From assembly GCA_015680685.1 (NCBI GenBank), contig MNCI01005225.1, forward strand, positions 491,741-555,740: a DNA stretch of 64,000 nucleotides. Reading direction: 5' to 3'. The stretch is from Gnetum montanum. Lineage: Eukaryota > Streptophyta > Gnetopsida > Gnetales > Gnetaceae. The notes beneath the pieces are model-generated. The model did not search any database. It had not been told where the DNA came from and saw only the letters and a list, made by a program, of their open reading frames with translations. This document shows, piece by piece, positions 38,101-50,100 of this stretch; the first letter of the stretch is position 1; every line of letters begins with the position of its first letter. Both the position numbers and the translations under genes were made by a program.

Positions 38101-41100
38101 GGTGAGTTGAGGGAAGAGTAGAGAGAGATAGAATCTTGGCAAGGTGCCTTGATCATCATCCATGTAAGAGTGTGCTTTTTTTTTTTTGATTATGTGTGAG
38201 AATTTGATTGAATCTCTTGTTTGTCCTTGGGAATTTGTGCTTCCTTTCAGCTGTGATTTCTCTATTTGAGCAAGAATAAAGCTTTCATTTTTTTTCTTGT
38301 TCAAATTTGTTGTTTTTGTGACATTGAGAGAGCTTGGATTGTGGAATCCATGGGAGCTCCTCATTAGATTGGTATCAAAGTGGCTTGGAATTGAAGACAA
38401 TTGCATTCAAGTGGATAATTCTCATCTTAGTTGCAACGAATCACTCCAAATTCTCAAGCTTGGACGAATTCTCTCTTGCTACTTGATCTACTCATCCTAG
38501 GGTTTGAAAATTTCCCTTTGATCCCTAAGTTTGTCATATCTTTCAAGAATTGGAAGATAATTGTGGAATTGGACATCCATTGGCTTGTAATAGTTAGGGT
38601 TTGAAGATCTTATGCTCATTTCTCTTAAGATCTAAGTATTTCTTATTTCATTCCTTCAGAAATCTTGAAAATTTCACTTTTCCTTGTAGAATTTTGTGTA
38701 AACTACCTTTTAGATCAATTTTCATCATGCCTCTAAAGAAGAAGAAAGTTCAAGCTTTGTCAAGAAATATTGATGACATGAGAAATGCTCTCTATCTCAT
38801 TGTTGAGAAAATTGAAAAGCTTGGGGAGAACCAAGGACATGCTACTTCACCATAAGCATCCAAGCAAGGGTACAATTCATTCAATTCTTCACCAAGAGCT
38901 TCTTCAAGACATTCCTCAGTGCCATCCCTTGAAAATGATCTTCCTTTTGAAGATGAATACTTTGGAGAAGGAGAAGCTCAAGATGATGTATTTTTCATGC
39001 TCCTAGTGCTGAAAGTAAGTCTCAAGGTATCATTTTTCCTAAGAAAGGGAAAAAGAAACCTCCTTCTAAGCCTCAATGCAAGCAAGGTGAAGGAATTGAA
39101 GTCACTCTTGCAAAAGCTTTCAAACATGTTTCAAGGATGTGTGATGTTGAAGTCAAATCCTTCAATGGCATGGAAGGAACTAAATCTTTCCTCTCTTGGC
39201 TGAAAATGATTAATAAGTACTTTGAACTTGAAGATGTGGAAAATCTCCAAAAGGTATCTTTTGCTGAAACGAAATTGGAAGGCATAGCACTTGTATGGTG
39301 GGAGAAGGAAAGTCATTCTTACAAGGTGAATAGAGGTTCTCCTATCAAGGATTGGTCTTTAATGCAATTTATGCTTTAAGCAAAAATTTGAGAAGACTAA
39401 TCATAGACAAGAGGCCATCCAAAAATTGAAGTACGTAAAGCAAGGTGATAAGAGTGTGAAGGACTTCTACATTGTTTTTTGTAAGACTTTCCAGCTTGCA
39501 AAGGTTCATTGGGATGATTATGAACAAGCATCCAACTTTCAAGGAGGATTGAAAAGGGAGTATCAATAAGAGCTAACCTTCTATGAACCCCAAACATTGG
39601 ATGAGGCTTTTGAATTAGCTCTTAAGGCTGAAAAGAAGCTTGAAGGCTACACTAGAGGTCCTAAATCTTCAAAGGGCAAGAACTCCAAAGCTTTTGAAAG
39701 TGAGAATGGAGCCAAGGAGAATGAAAATGCCAAAGAAGACACAAAGGAAAAGCAAGAGAAGTTCAATGAGGGCCAAGATTTCAAGGACTACTCCAAAAAT
39801 GGAAAGGGTCAAGGAAATGGCTATGCATCCAAACTTCAATGCTTTACTTGGGGTGAAAAGGGACAGAATGGGAGTGTAATAGACCAAAGGTTTTCAAGAG
39901 AAAGGAACTCCAAATCTTAGAAAAGGAAGAATCCTCCAATGAAGGTAGACCTCTTGTGATTGAAGATGCAATAGAAATTAATTCTTGCATTTTTATGGGA
40001 AATATGAATGTTAATCAAGGAAATGAGGAGGAAGAAGAAAAGTTTGATGAAGTAGAGATCAATGAGAAAATGGAGTTCTCAAGCATCTCTTATTGGGAAA
40101 TGGAGTGCTCAATTCTCAAAGGTTTCAAGAGAAGGAATCAAAAGCTTCATCAAATGGATTAAGAGATCTTCAAGGTCCAAGATGGTATATGCTACTGATC
40201 AAGGAGAGTTCCTACCTCATGAATCATGGAGGGTGAAGGATCAAAGCCAAAAGAGAGGCAAAGATCAAGAAATTTTTCCAAGAAGGGTCAAGGGCATCAC
40301 TAGAAGGTATGATTCACATACCTTTTGCAATTGTTCTATACCTTGTGGCAAGGGAGAGGAGATTCTAAGCCAAATTGAGGTTATCTCATGGGAGATAGGT
40401 GAGTCTTCTAGCCAAGGTATGTGGAAAAAATGATTGCTTTGATGATGTTTTTGATGAAACTGATGATAAAGCCATGGAGGAGAGTTCACCTTTTGAGTTG
40501 GTATCTCCAAAGTGGGATGAAGAGCGTGTTGATGATTCCTTTGAAGAGGAGATGCCATTGGAATTGGGAACTCCTATTTGGGATCTTGAACCTTCAAGCT
40601 TTGATAAAATTGGATAGCCACATGTTGAAGATCAAGTTGAACCAAAGATGGATGGGAGAAGCCATGAAGAGGTAAGTGTGAGCTTTACCTTGCAAATGGT
40701 AGTAATGTCTCTCATGTTGAAGCTAGTGTGATGGATGCTAGTTTTTCACTTTAGCTTGGTAGTGGTTTGTTCAATCGTGATGATGAGAATCGTGATCATC
40801 ATGATGATTGTGAGGAAATTTTGAGTCATGTTGTAAATGTTGAGAACAATGTGACTTTTGATGCTATTGTTAATGAGAGGAAGACTAATAATGATGATTT
40901 GTTTGATGATTATGGCTATTGGGATAGTCATTGTGAGAAGATCATTATTGATGTTGGTGAAGACATTGATAATGATATGATTTTCCAGAATTTGGAAATG
41001 CTTGCTATGGATTATGGTAATGATAAATTTGTGAAATGTGTTGAAGAACTAGATTGTCTTGGCTGTGAAATGGATAAGTAGCACGAAGACAATCCAAGTT

Positions 41101-44100
41101 ATTGTGGTGCTAATGATGAAAGAGAGCTAGATGGTAGTCTTCAAAACACCAAGAAGAAGAAGGTGAAGAAGAAGAAAAAGGATGGAAGAAGGGAAATTGG
41201 TGTGAGGAGACCTGATCCTTTTGAATTTCCTTACTCTTCTTTTGTTGCAGGTCATGAAAGAAACACATGGGATTTGGTGCTCTCAAAATGGAAGCATCGT
41301 GAAGCCTTAGAGGGCAAAGACCATATCCACTCTTCTTTCATGAATTTCTCCATTGTGATGTAATCACAGAATTGTGCTAATGTGTGTGTGTGTTTATTTG
41401 TGTGATGCATACATTCTGTTGCGTTTATATCTATTTGTGAAATAAGTTTTGGATGGTAGAGACAAAATGTTATGAGCTCTAACTGTTCCATGTGTGTTGT
41501 GCTTGGGTTTGTGTGTAAATTGTGGCCTATGTGAGGGGGCAATAGCTATCCCAAGTGTAAAGGTCTCTTGTGTGGAAATCAAGAGTCTTTTGAAGGAGGA
41601 GGGTGTTGATGTGGACATCAAACAGGCCAATGTAGTGTCTCCCCAATGATGGGATCTTTTCTTGGAGTTTTGGCATGTTTGGAAGTGTTTTGGGACTATT
41701 TTGATGAGTTTAGGAAGTTTTGGATGCTATAGGGAGTTGTTTGGAGGTGTCCAAATGTTCCAAGTCTTGAAACAAGCATATTTGTATTTTTCCCTAGTAG
41801 GTGGGATGTCCTAGCTATAGGTGAGACATCCCAACTACTTTTTAGATATCCCAGCCAAGATGTCCCAAATGATTTTAGGACATCCTAGCTGTCAAGATCC
41901 ACTTTTGGGTGAGACATCCCATTCTCCTCCAAGACATCCCAAATGGACATGAGACAATTTCCTACGAGGTTTTAAAGATTTAAATATTGAATTTAAAGAG
42001 GGAAGATGAAGAGACAGAGGGGGGAAGGATATAAATAGACCTCTTGGGCCTTCATTTTGGTCAAGAGAGTCTAAGGAGAGAGGTGAGTTGAGAGAAGAGT
42101 AGAGAGAGATAGAATCTTGGCAAGGTGCCTTGATCATCATCCATGTGAGAGTGTGTTTTCTTTGATTGAGTGTGTGTGAGAATTTGATTCTGTCCTTTGG
42201 AATTTGTGCTTCTTTTCAGCTATAATTTCTCCATTTGAGCAAGAATAAAGCTTTCAATTTCCTTTCTTGTTCAAATTTGCTGTTTTTGTGACATTGAGAG
42301 AGCTTGGATTGTGAAATCCACGAAAGCTTCTCATCATCTTCCCTTTGAGGATGGGAAGATCACGAATGGGAACACTTGCTTGGCAGATGATAAGGCTGAT
42401 AAGAACGGGATGTCCGAAGATGCGTGAATGGGTGTGCATCCACAACATATCTCTGCAACATATATATCCCAGATCTACTGACTGTCCAATCAGCAAATAG
42501 TAAAGGACAAAGGCCTGGGGAAGTAAATAACTGTAGCTGGCTTCCTTGATCATGATGTTGTACATCACGATGAGGGAGAGAGTAGAGGCATTCGTACACC
42601 CGACCATCCTGCAGAGAAATTGATTGACCAACCAGGGCATCACAAAATTCATCAAATGTGATGGGAATAACATTATAACATTATTGCCAAAAATATCGTC
42701 AAAGGTGTGTATCATAACACAGTGGACTGTAGTACTGGAAGTTCCCAATAAATCATTTATAATCGTAGTAGAGACCTGTAAAATATGTCCCCGGACCATG
42801 GTGGTGAAATCCCCAACATGACCATCTGTAATCACAATGTTACAGAAAAATTCTCGGACTAGAATTTCAGGAATTCCAATGGTCAAGGAAATGAAAGCAG
42901 CCCACCCAAGGGTTTCAAAATAGGAAACCAATTGAGCTTGATGATGTTGCCAAAAATAGAGACTTTGTCCAGAGACAATCGAGATGGATTTGCTGTTTTC
43001 GAAACTGTGCTTTGTGTTGGCAGATCTGAATTGAGGCTCATATTGAGTGGCTGTACTTGCTGCTACCCTTTTTCCGCCACTGAGAATCGTGGGAAATTGT
43101 TAAGTTGTCAAGTTGTGAGACGTCTCCTAGTGGATTGAGGCGTCTCCTGTCCTCATGGTCTTCTTCAATTCCTTGCATTTTCTCCTGGGATCTTGGACAA
43201 CAAATTTCCGAGTCCTTCCCATTTCTTGGTCTTCTCAATGTGGCAAATTCATCTTTCTTAGGCCTGTAAGGATCTCACAAATCACATTGACAAGTTCTCC
43301 ATTTTCAAGGTTTTGGCACACCAAAAAAGTCAAATTGTGGACAAGGTGCATAGACAGGAGATGCCCTTTTGCACCTGCAAAACCCTGTCTTTCCCTGTAT
43401 GACCTGCTGTTCTATCGTTTTTCTAAGGGTTGTTTGGTTAGATTTCATGGTATTTTGGGTCTCAGTTTTGATGGGAATGTGGGCCATATGTTACGACCCT
43501 TAATGCTCCTCTTACTGGTGATGTTTGGGGGTTGTCCCTCACCCCCTCTCTTTGTAACTTTCTTAATATAATATAATCTGCCCGATCTTTTCTTTTAGAA
43601 AAAAATCAATGGCTCATAATAAAAGGGTTCCAGAAGACCATCTACAAATCACATGTTCAAACTCATGTATAAAAGAAGACATCATATTTAGATATGCTAT
43701 AACGAACTCTATTTATACCTAGATGTTACCAAAGGTAATCAATAACATGCTATAAGAAATATTAATTAAATCAACGCAAGGGAAACATTAAGGGTTTGAG
43801 TTCACTTAAGCCACAAAAGTGTAACGTGTAACATTCAAGGATGTTACATCACTTAATTTCAACACCAAATTTAATGAAAATTTACGCAATTGAAAGGAAG
43901 AAGGAAATTTAGTTCATTAATTGAAAGAAAAACTATGTCAACTTGCAATTATGTTGTGGATTTCCGCTCCACAAGCCAAGGATGGATAACAATGCAAAAA
44001 CTGCAAAAAACAATGAAGAATACACACATACCAGAAGATTAAATCTCAATGGACCTCATCTTCTCTTAGAAAGGCCATGCAAAACTAAATTTTCTACCCA

Positions 44101-47100
44101 CAAGGCTCGTCCAGTCAACCAATCCTTGGTATGGTGATTAGGACGTATTTATTGTATCTTTAGGTTGGTGGTGATCTCCATTTTTCGCTACTGTTTGTCC
44201 CCTATTCAAAATTTGGATTTTAACCTTCACTTTTAACTTGGTCACTACCTGCTTGCCAATTTATGATTGGATCCAACAAATATCTATCAATTATTGAGAG
44301 CATTCTATTAGAAATAGTGTGCAGGTTGAGCCATCTCCTCATCAAAATATGTATCCAAGGTGTGATCAGGTACTTAGAATTATAAGGATACATCACAAGA
44401 ATTGTTGGAAAGATAGAGTAAATTCCTAATTTTTTGGATTGAGTAAATTTCTGATTTTGTGGGATTAATTGCAGTTCTTGTGGAGTTTGTTTTCCTTGAT
44501 TCATTGCTTCCGTTTTTATCATTTCTGATTTCTAGAAGATTGGTTTTCTTTTTTAGTTTGTTTCCTGAAATATGGAATAAGGCTGGTCTATAAATCCTTG
44601 TATGGAATCTTTCATAAACTTCAATAAAGAGAACTATTTCATTTCATCTCTTTGTTCATGGTATCAAAGCCAAGTTAAATGGCCGAAAAAAATTCTTCTT
44701 CTGAATCCTCTTCGCCCAACACACTTGAAAGCATGCTGGTGACAACTATCCAAAATCCTTTATCTTCTTCTTCTCAACCCTTTGAAAATCATTCTCTTCA
44801 AATAACCCAGCACAAACTCAATGGAGCCAACTTCTGAGAATGGTTTCAGTCTGTTTTTCTTGTCCTCAAAGGCAAAGGAAAGTTTGGATATTTCACTAGT
44901 ACAATTCTGCCTCCTGAATCTACCAACCCTGCCTATCATACTTGGGATGCTGAAAGTTCCATAGTGATGGCTTGGTTAATTAATTTGATGGAGCCAAAAA
45001 TTGGAAGGACATATCTATTCTACAAAATTGGCAAAGACATATGGACAGCAATTTAAGAAATCTACTCGGATCTAGAAAGCACATCACAATGGTTTGAAAT
45101 ATGCTCGAAGCTTTGTGAGATGTGACAAGGAGACAAATCAGTCATTGATTATTTTAATTCTTTAACTGAATTATGGCAGGAGATGAATTTATTTTATGAA
45201 ATGCAGTGGGAGACTCTTGAAGATGGAGTCAAGTTTTGCTCGGATGATTGAAAAGGAGTAGATCTTCGATTTTTTACAATGGTTGAATAAAGAGTTGGAC
45301 AAGGTATAGGGCAAAGTGTTGAGCACAAAGCCTTTTCCCACCATTCGTGAGGCTTTCATTGAACTAAGAAGAGAGGAAAGTAGGAAGAAGGTTATGCTTC
45401 TAACCGGAACAGATGCTTCTTTGGTAGCATTAGCTCTTGTCACACACCAAAGCAAGCATCATCAAAGGAGTCAAAGATCTGGGAAGGAGAAGCTGTGGTG
45501 TGATCACATGCTACAAGATGAATCATACATGGGATACTTGCTTCAAAATCCACAGATACCCACCAAATTATAAGCCATGGAATCACTGGGAGCCAAACAA
45601 AGCCCTTGCTGTCGAGACTACTACAGAGAATGATTAGTCTGGTAATCTCAATCTCACTACTGAACAAATTAAAGTGTTACAATCAATATTGAGCAATCCC
45701 AACTTGTTCAAGGAGGCCGACACAACATCAAAGACTCCCATAGCCTTAGTTTCACATAGAGGTAATCTAAGTACTTCATGTTTTACACATTGCCATGAAA
45801 ATGATAAGTGGATTGTTGACATGGGTGCCTCAGATCACATGTCTGGAAACAAGAATTTATTCTCAAAATTAAATGAGTGTCATGACGACATTAAGATCAC
45901 TATAGCTAATGGTACTATGTCAAGAGTACTAGGTTGTGGGTCAATTAATATTTCTGGAATGAACTTAAGATTTGTTTACTATGTTCTGGAGTTAAAGTAG
46001 AACCTCCTCTCTATCAGCCAATTGTCAGAAGATCAAAATTGTGCAATAACATTTTTCCCTTTTCTTTGTGTGTTCCAGGACTTGTCTTCGGGGAGGATGA
46101 TTGGCAGTGCTGAGGAGAAACATGGTCTACATTCTCAATGGTGCTACTTCTTCTTCAAAAATTCAATCTTGTGAAAATGTCTCCCTTTCAACCTCGTCTA
46201 GTTCAGAAATAATACGTTGTCACAAACGCCTTGGTCACCCTAGTTTTTTTTATCTCAAATCTTTGTATCCAACTTTGTTTATCAATAAAAATCCTTCAGA
46301 TTTATAGTGTGAACATTGTATTGGTGCAAAACAAACTAGAAACAATTATCCTTCTCATACATATCAAGTGTCAAAGCCATTTCATCTTATACATAGTAAC
46401 ATATGGGGTCTTGCTTGTCAATCCACTCTCACGGGCTCTAAGTGGTTTATCACATTTATTGATGATCATACAAGGGTTTGTTGGGTTTATCTCATGAGAG
46501 GAAAATCAGAAATCAAATCCATTGTTAAACAGTTTCACAAACATATCTCAAATGTCTTCCAAACCAATATCCAAATTTTGAGAATTGACAATGGTAGAGA
46601 GTATTTCATAAATGATCTGACACTACCTAAATGATAATGGAGTGTTTCATCAGAGTTCTTGTAAATACATCCCTCAGTAGAATGGAGTGGCAGAGAGGAA
46701 AAGTAGACATTTACTAGAGGTAGCATGAGCTCTTATGCTCACTAGTCATTTTCCAAACACTTTTTGATGAGAAGTAGTGTTAACTACAACCTATCTTATA
46801 AATAGAATGCCATCCAAAACTCTAAATCTTCAAACTCCTTTCAGTTGTCTACTTGATAGCTATCCTCATGTCTGTATTCTTAACTCTCTTTCTCCTAGAG
46901 TGTTTGGTTGCATTGCATATGTCTATAATCATCACCCACAAAAGAGTAAACTTGATCCCAAATCCTTTAAGTGTGTCTTTTGTGGCTACTCTCCATTTCA
47001 AAAGGGATACAAATGCTTTCACCCCCCTTCCAGAAAATTCTTTGTCTCATATGATGTAACTTTTTTGGAAGATCAAGTGTTTTATCCCAATAATTCTCTT

Positions 47101-50100
47101 TAGGGGGAGATGATGAGTGAAGATGACCATTGGGATCCCTCTATCTCACTTCCTATATCTATTCCATTTGAGTCTCCACCGCCAACCAAATTGGACAATC
47201 CTCATACTGAACAAATCCCTTGAAATCAATGTGATCACGAATTGAATTGAGGGGGAGAATCAAGCATCTCCAAACCAATTATGGTTTATTCAAGGAGGCC
47301 AAAGACTCCTCACGCTGTGCAATTGTCTAAACCAAGGGTGGATCCTGAAACCATGGAAGAAGGTATTGTGTTATCTGATGATTTGGATCTTCCTATTGCT
47401 CTCAGGAAAGGTGTTCGAACTTGTACCCAACATTCCATCTCTCGGTAACTAACCTACTCAAATCTGTCTCATCATTACAAGGCATTTGTTACTAGCCTCA
47501 ATAGTGTGGAGATTGCAAAAGATATTTTTCAGAATCTGAAATGGAGAGCAGCTGTTGAAGAAGAGATAAGAGCACTTCAAGAGAATGGAACTTGGGAGGT
47601 AGTTGATCTTCCTAGTGGGAAGAAAGTTGTTGGTTGCAAGTGGATATTCACAATGATGTTCAAGCCTAATGGGGAGATAGAGAGGTATAAAGCTCGCTTG
47701 GCTGCTCAAGGATACACCTAGACTTATGCTATTGACTACGAAGAAACATTTGCCCTTGTTGCCAAGATGAACTCAATCAAGGTATTGTTATCAGTTGCTG
47801 TAAATCTTGAATGGGATCTTTACCAAGTGGATGTAAAGAATGCTTTTTTGAATGGAAATTTGGAGGGAGTGTTTATGAAGATGCCACTAGCCATAGAGAT
47901 GGGAAGCAACAAAGTGTGGAAGCTTAAGAAGTCTTTGTATGGTTTGAAACAGTCTGCTGGAGCTTGGTTCACAAGATTTAGCTCAACATTGTAAAGTTTT
48001 GGATACACCCAAGGGAAGGCTGATCATACAATCTTCACTAAGCAGTCATCAAGTGGGAAGAAGTCCATTCTCATTGTGTATGTGGATGATATCGTGATTA
48101 CTGGTGATGACCACTTAGAGATTTTAGAGTTGAAGACTAAACTGAAGAACAAATTTTAAGTCAAGGACCTTGGGATCCTCATGTGTTTTCTTGGTATGGA
48201 GATTGCTAGAAGCAAACAAGGGATCATTGTTACCCAAAGAAAGTATGTTCTTGATTTGCTTAAGGGACAGGAAAAATAGGTTGTAAACTGGCTAGCACAC
48301 CATTGGAAAGGAATTGGAAACAAAAAGCTATAGATAATGATTCCTCAATTGACCATGGGCAGTATCAACATTTGGTAGGAAAATTGATCTACCTTTCACT
48401 TACTAGACCTGACATTGCCTACAATATGAGTGTGATTAGTCAATTTATGCATTCACCTACAAATTGTCATCTAGAGGCAGCCAATCATGTACTGAGATAT
48501 CTAAAGGGATCTCCTCGCAATGGACTCTTGTTCAAGAAAGGTGAATCTCAAGAGGTGGAAGGCTTTGCTGATGCGGATTTGGTCGGATCAGTGAAAGATA
48601 GCAAATCCACAACTAGATACTATGTGAAATTATGGGGAAATCTTGTGATATGGAGGAGTAAGAAAAAGTTAGTTGTAGTAAGGAGTAGCGCTGAAGTAGA
48701 GTACGGGGTGATTGCCCAAGGAGTGTGCAAGCTTATTTGGATTGAGAGACTTCTAAAGGATCTAAAAATTTCATTCTTAGGTCCTATGAAGCTCTACAGT
48801 GATAGTAAATCAGCAATAAGGATTGTCTACAACCCAGTTCAACATGAATGAATGAAGCATGTTAGAGTAGATAGAAGCTTTATCAAGCATGAGATTGACT
48901 CGAGAGCAATCAGCCTAGCTTACATTCCTACCAAGGATCAAGAGGCTGATATCTTTGCCAAAGCATCATCAAAACTGGGTTTCGAGTCTTTAGTTTGCAA
49001 CTGGGAATAATAGATATCTATTCTCCAGCTTGAGGGGGAGTGTTGGAAAGACTGAGTAAATTCCTGATTTTGTGGACTGAGTAAATTCCTGATTTTATGA
49101 GATTAATTGCAGTTTTTGTGGAGTTTGTTTTCCCTGATTTGTAGCTTCTGTTTTTATCGTTTCTGATTTCTAGGAGATTGGTTTTCTTTTTTAGTTTGTT
49201 TCTTGAAATATGGAATAAGGCTGGTCCATAAATCCTTGTATGCAATCTTTCCTAAACTTCAATAAATAGAACTATTTCCTTTCATCTCTTTGTTCAAGTT
49301 CAAAGTTATTAAAGGTCATGCTTATCAGAAAAATATGTATTTTAGTGCAAATGTCTCAAATTTAGACTATATAAAAATGTCCGAGTCATGGGCATTGTAT
49401 CTATGTATTTGTCTTTGGACAGCTAATTGTCTCACAAGTATTTAAGAGAAGAACTATGATACAATCTTTTCAGGAAATTTATTAATGACTTCTATGTTTT
49501 CATATCACAAGCTATATTGATTCTGTTTGCTGCAGGTGATGGCAACAATTTTATCATTTTTGGAAACAGAAGATGTCCAGTATCTGCAACTTCTTTCTCA
49601 GTCAAACACAACTTGTACATTGACATTTTACAAAGTATGGTCTTTTTTAAATTGGGGATCTTTTTATCTGCAGCGAAGGAATTATGAACATGACATGCAA
49701 ATAGTAAATCTTGCCGCACATAGTTTTTTGTTGCATTCAGTAAATTTGATTTGTGAACATGATGTGCCTATGCATGAAAATTCATGCATGGTACGCTCAT
49801 TTCCTTTTCAAAATGTTAACATGAATATGCTTTCATGTATCATGATTGATATCTAATTTCACCATTGATCTGACACTTCTGTTTGAGCAGAACTCTCCAT
49901 CTGTGCTATCCAAGGAAAACAAATGGATTGCAAATCTTATAAAAAGGTGAATCAACAGGCTTTTAATATTTTCTAATTTTTTTTGGCATATCATTCTGTC
50001 ACAGGTGTAATGTTTTTGTTATGTATGGTTTAGGGCCCAAGTGAGACATGGCTCCTATATTTTCCACTTACCACAGTGTGCAAATGAAATGAGTGTTGAC

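Larger units (their letters stand above)
37649..42333 (+). mobile_element. Gag-only LTR retrotransposon (TR-GAG-like), family D
   Basis: A 4.7-kb element with two LTRs of about 715 and 730 bp, a primer-binding site TGGTATCAAAG at 38370 and a purine tract GAAGGAGGAGGG at 41592. The internal region encodes a gag-like protein, then an Asp/Asn-rich and finally a Lys-rich stretch. I find no protease, RT, RNase H or integrase. That layout matches the non-autonomous TR-GAG elements known in plants, which depend on enzymes from other elements. It is nested inside a minus-strand LTR element. No target duplication could be read. Confidence 0.7.
44403..49296 (+). mobile_element. Ty1/copia retrotransposon, complete structure, inactivated
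   Basis: A 4,894-bp element with two 256-bp LTRs, tRNA-Met-type primer site, gag, protease, integrase, RT, RNase H and purine tract, in the Ty1/copia order. Stops and frameshifts are found in every domain. The LTRs differ at about 22 positions by my count (about 91% identity), so the insertion is not recent. Flanking pentamers (AGAAT and AGTTC) do not match. It is in the sense orientation of RECQ5 inside the 20.5-kb intron. Confidence 0.92.
29069..49535 (+). other. Giant RECQ5 intron (20,467 bp)
   Basis: Donor GTATGA at 29069; acceptor TTTGCTGCAG ends at 49535. Protein phase is preserved across it (KQE to VMATILSF). It contains a LINE, two nested LTR elements and a copia element. Confidence 0.9.

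Noticed and set aside
37915-38406. 163-codon minus-strand open frame
   Set aside because: It is antisense to the LTR at 37649-38363, with a partial counterpart in the 3' LTR; no domain.
44398-49301. Perfect 5-bp target duplication for the copia element
   Set aside because: The flanks AGAAT and AGTTC do not match; they may be mutated.
49671-49790. Segment CGAAGGAATTATG after a CAG as an extra RECQ5 exon
   Set aside because: Exon 49536-49634 joins 49891-49946 directly in phase; adding this segment has no family support.
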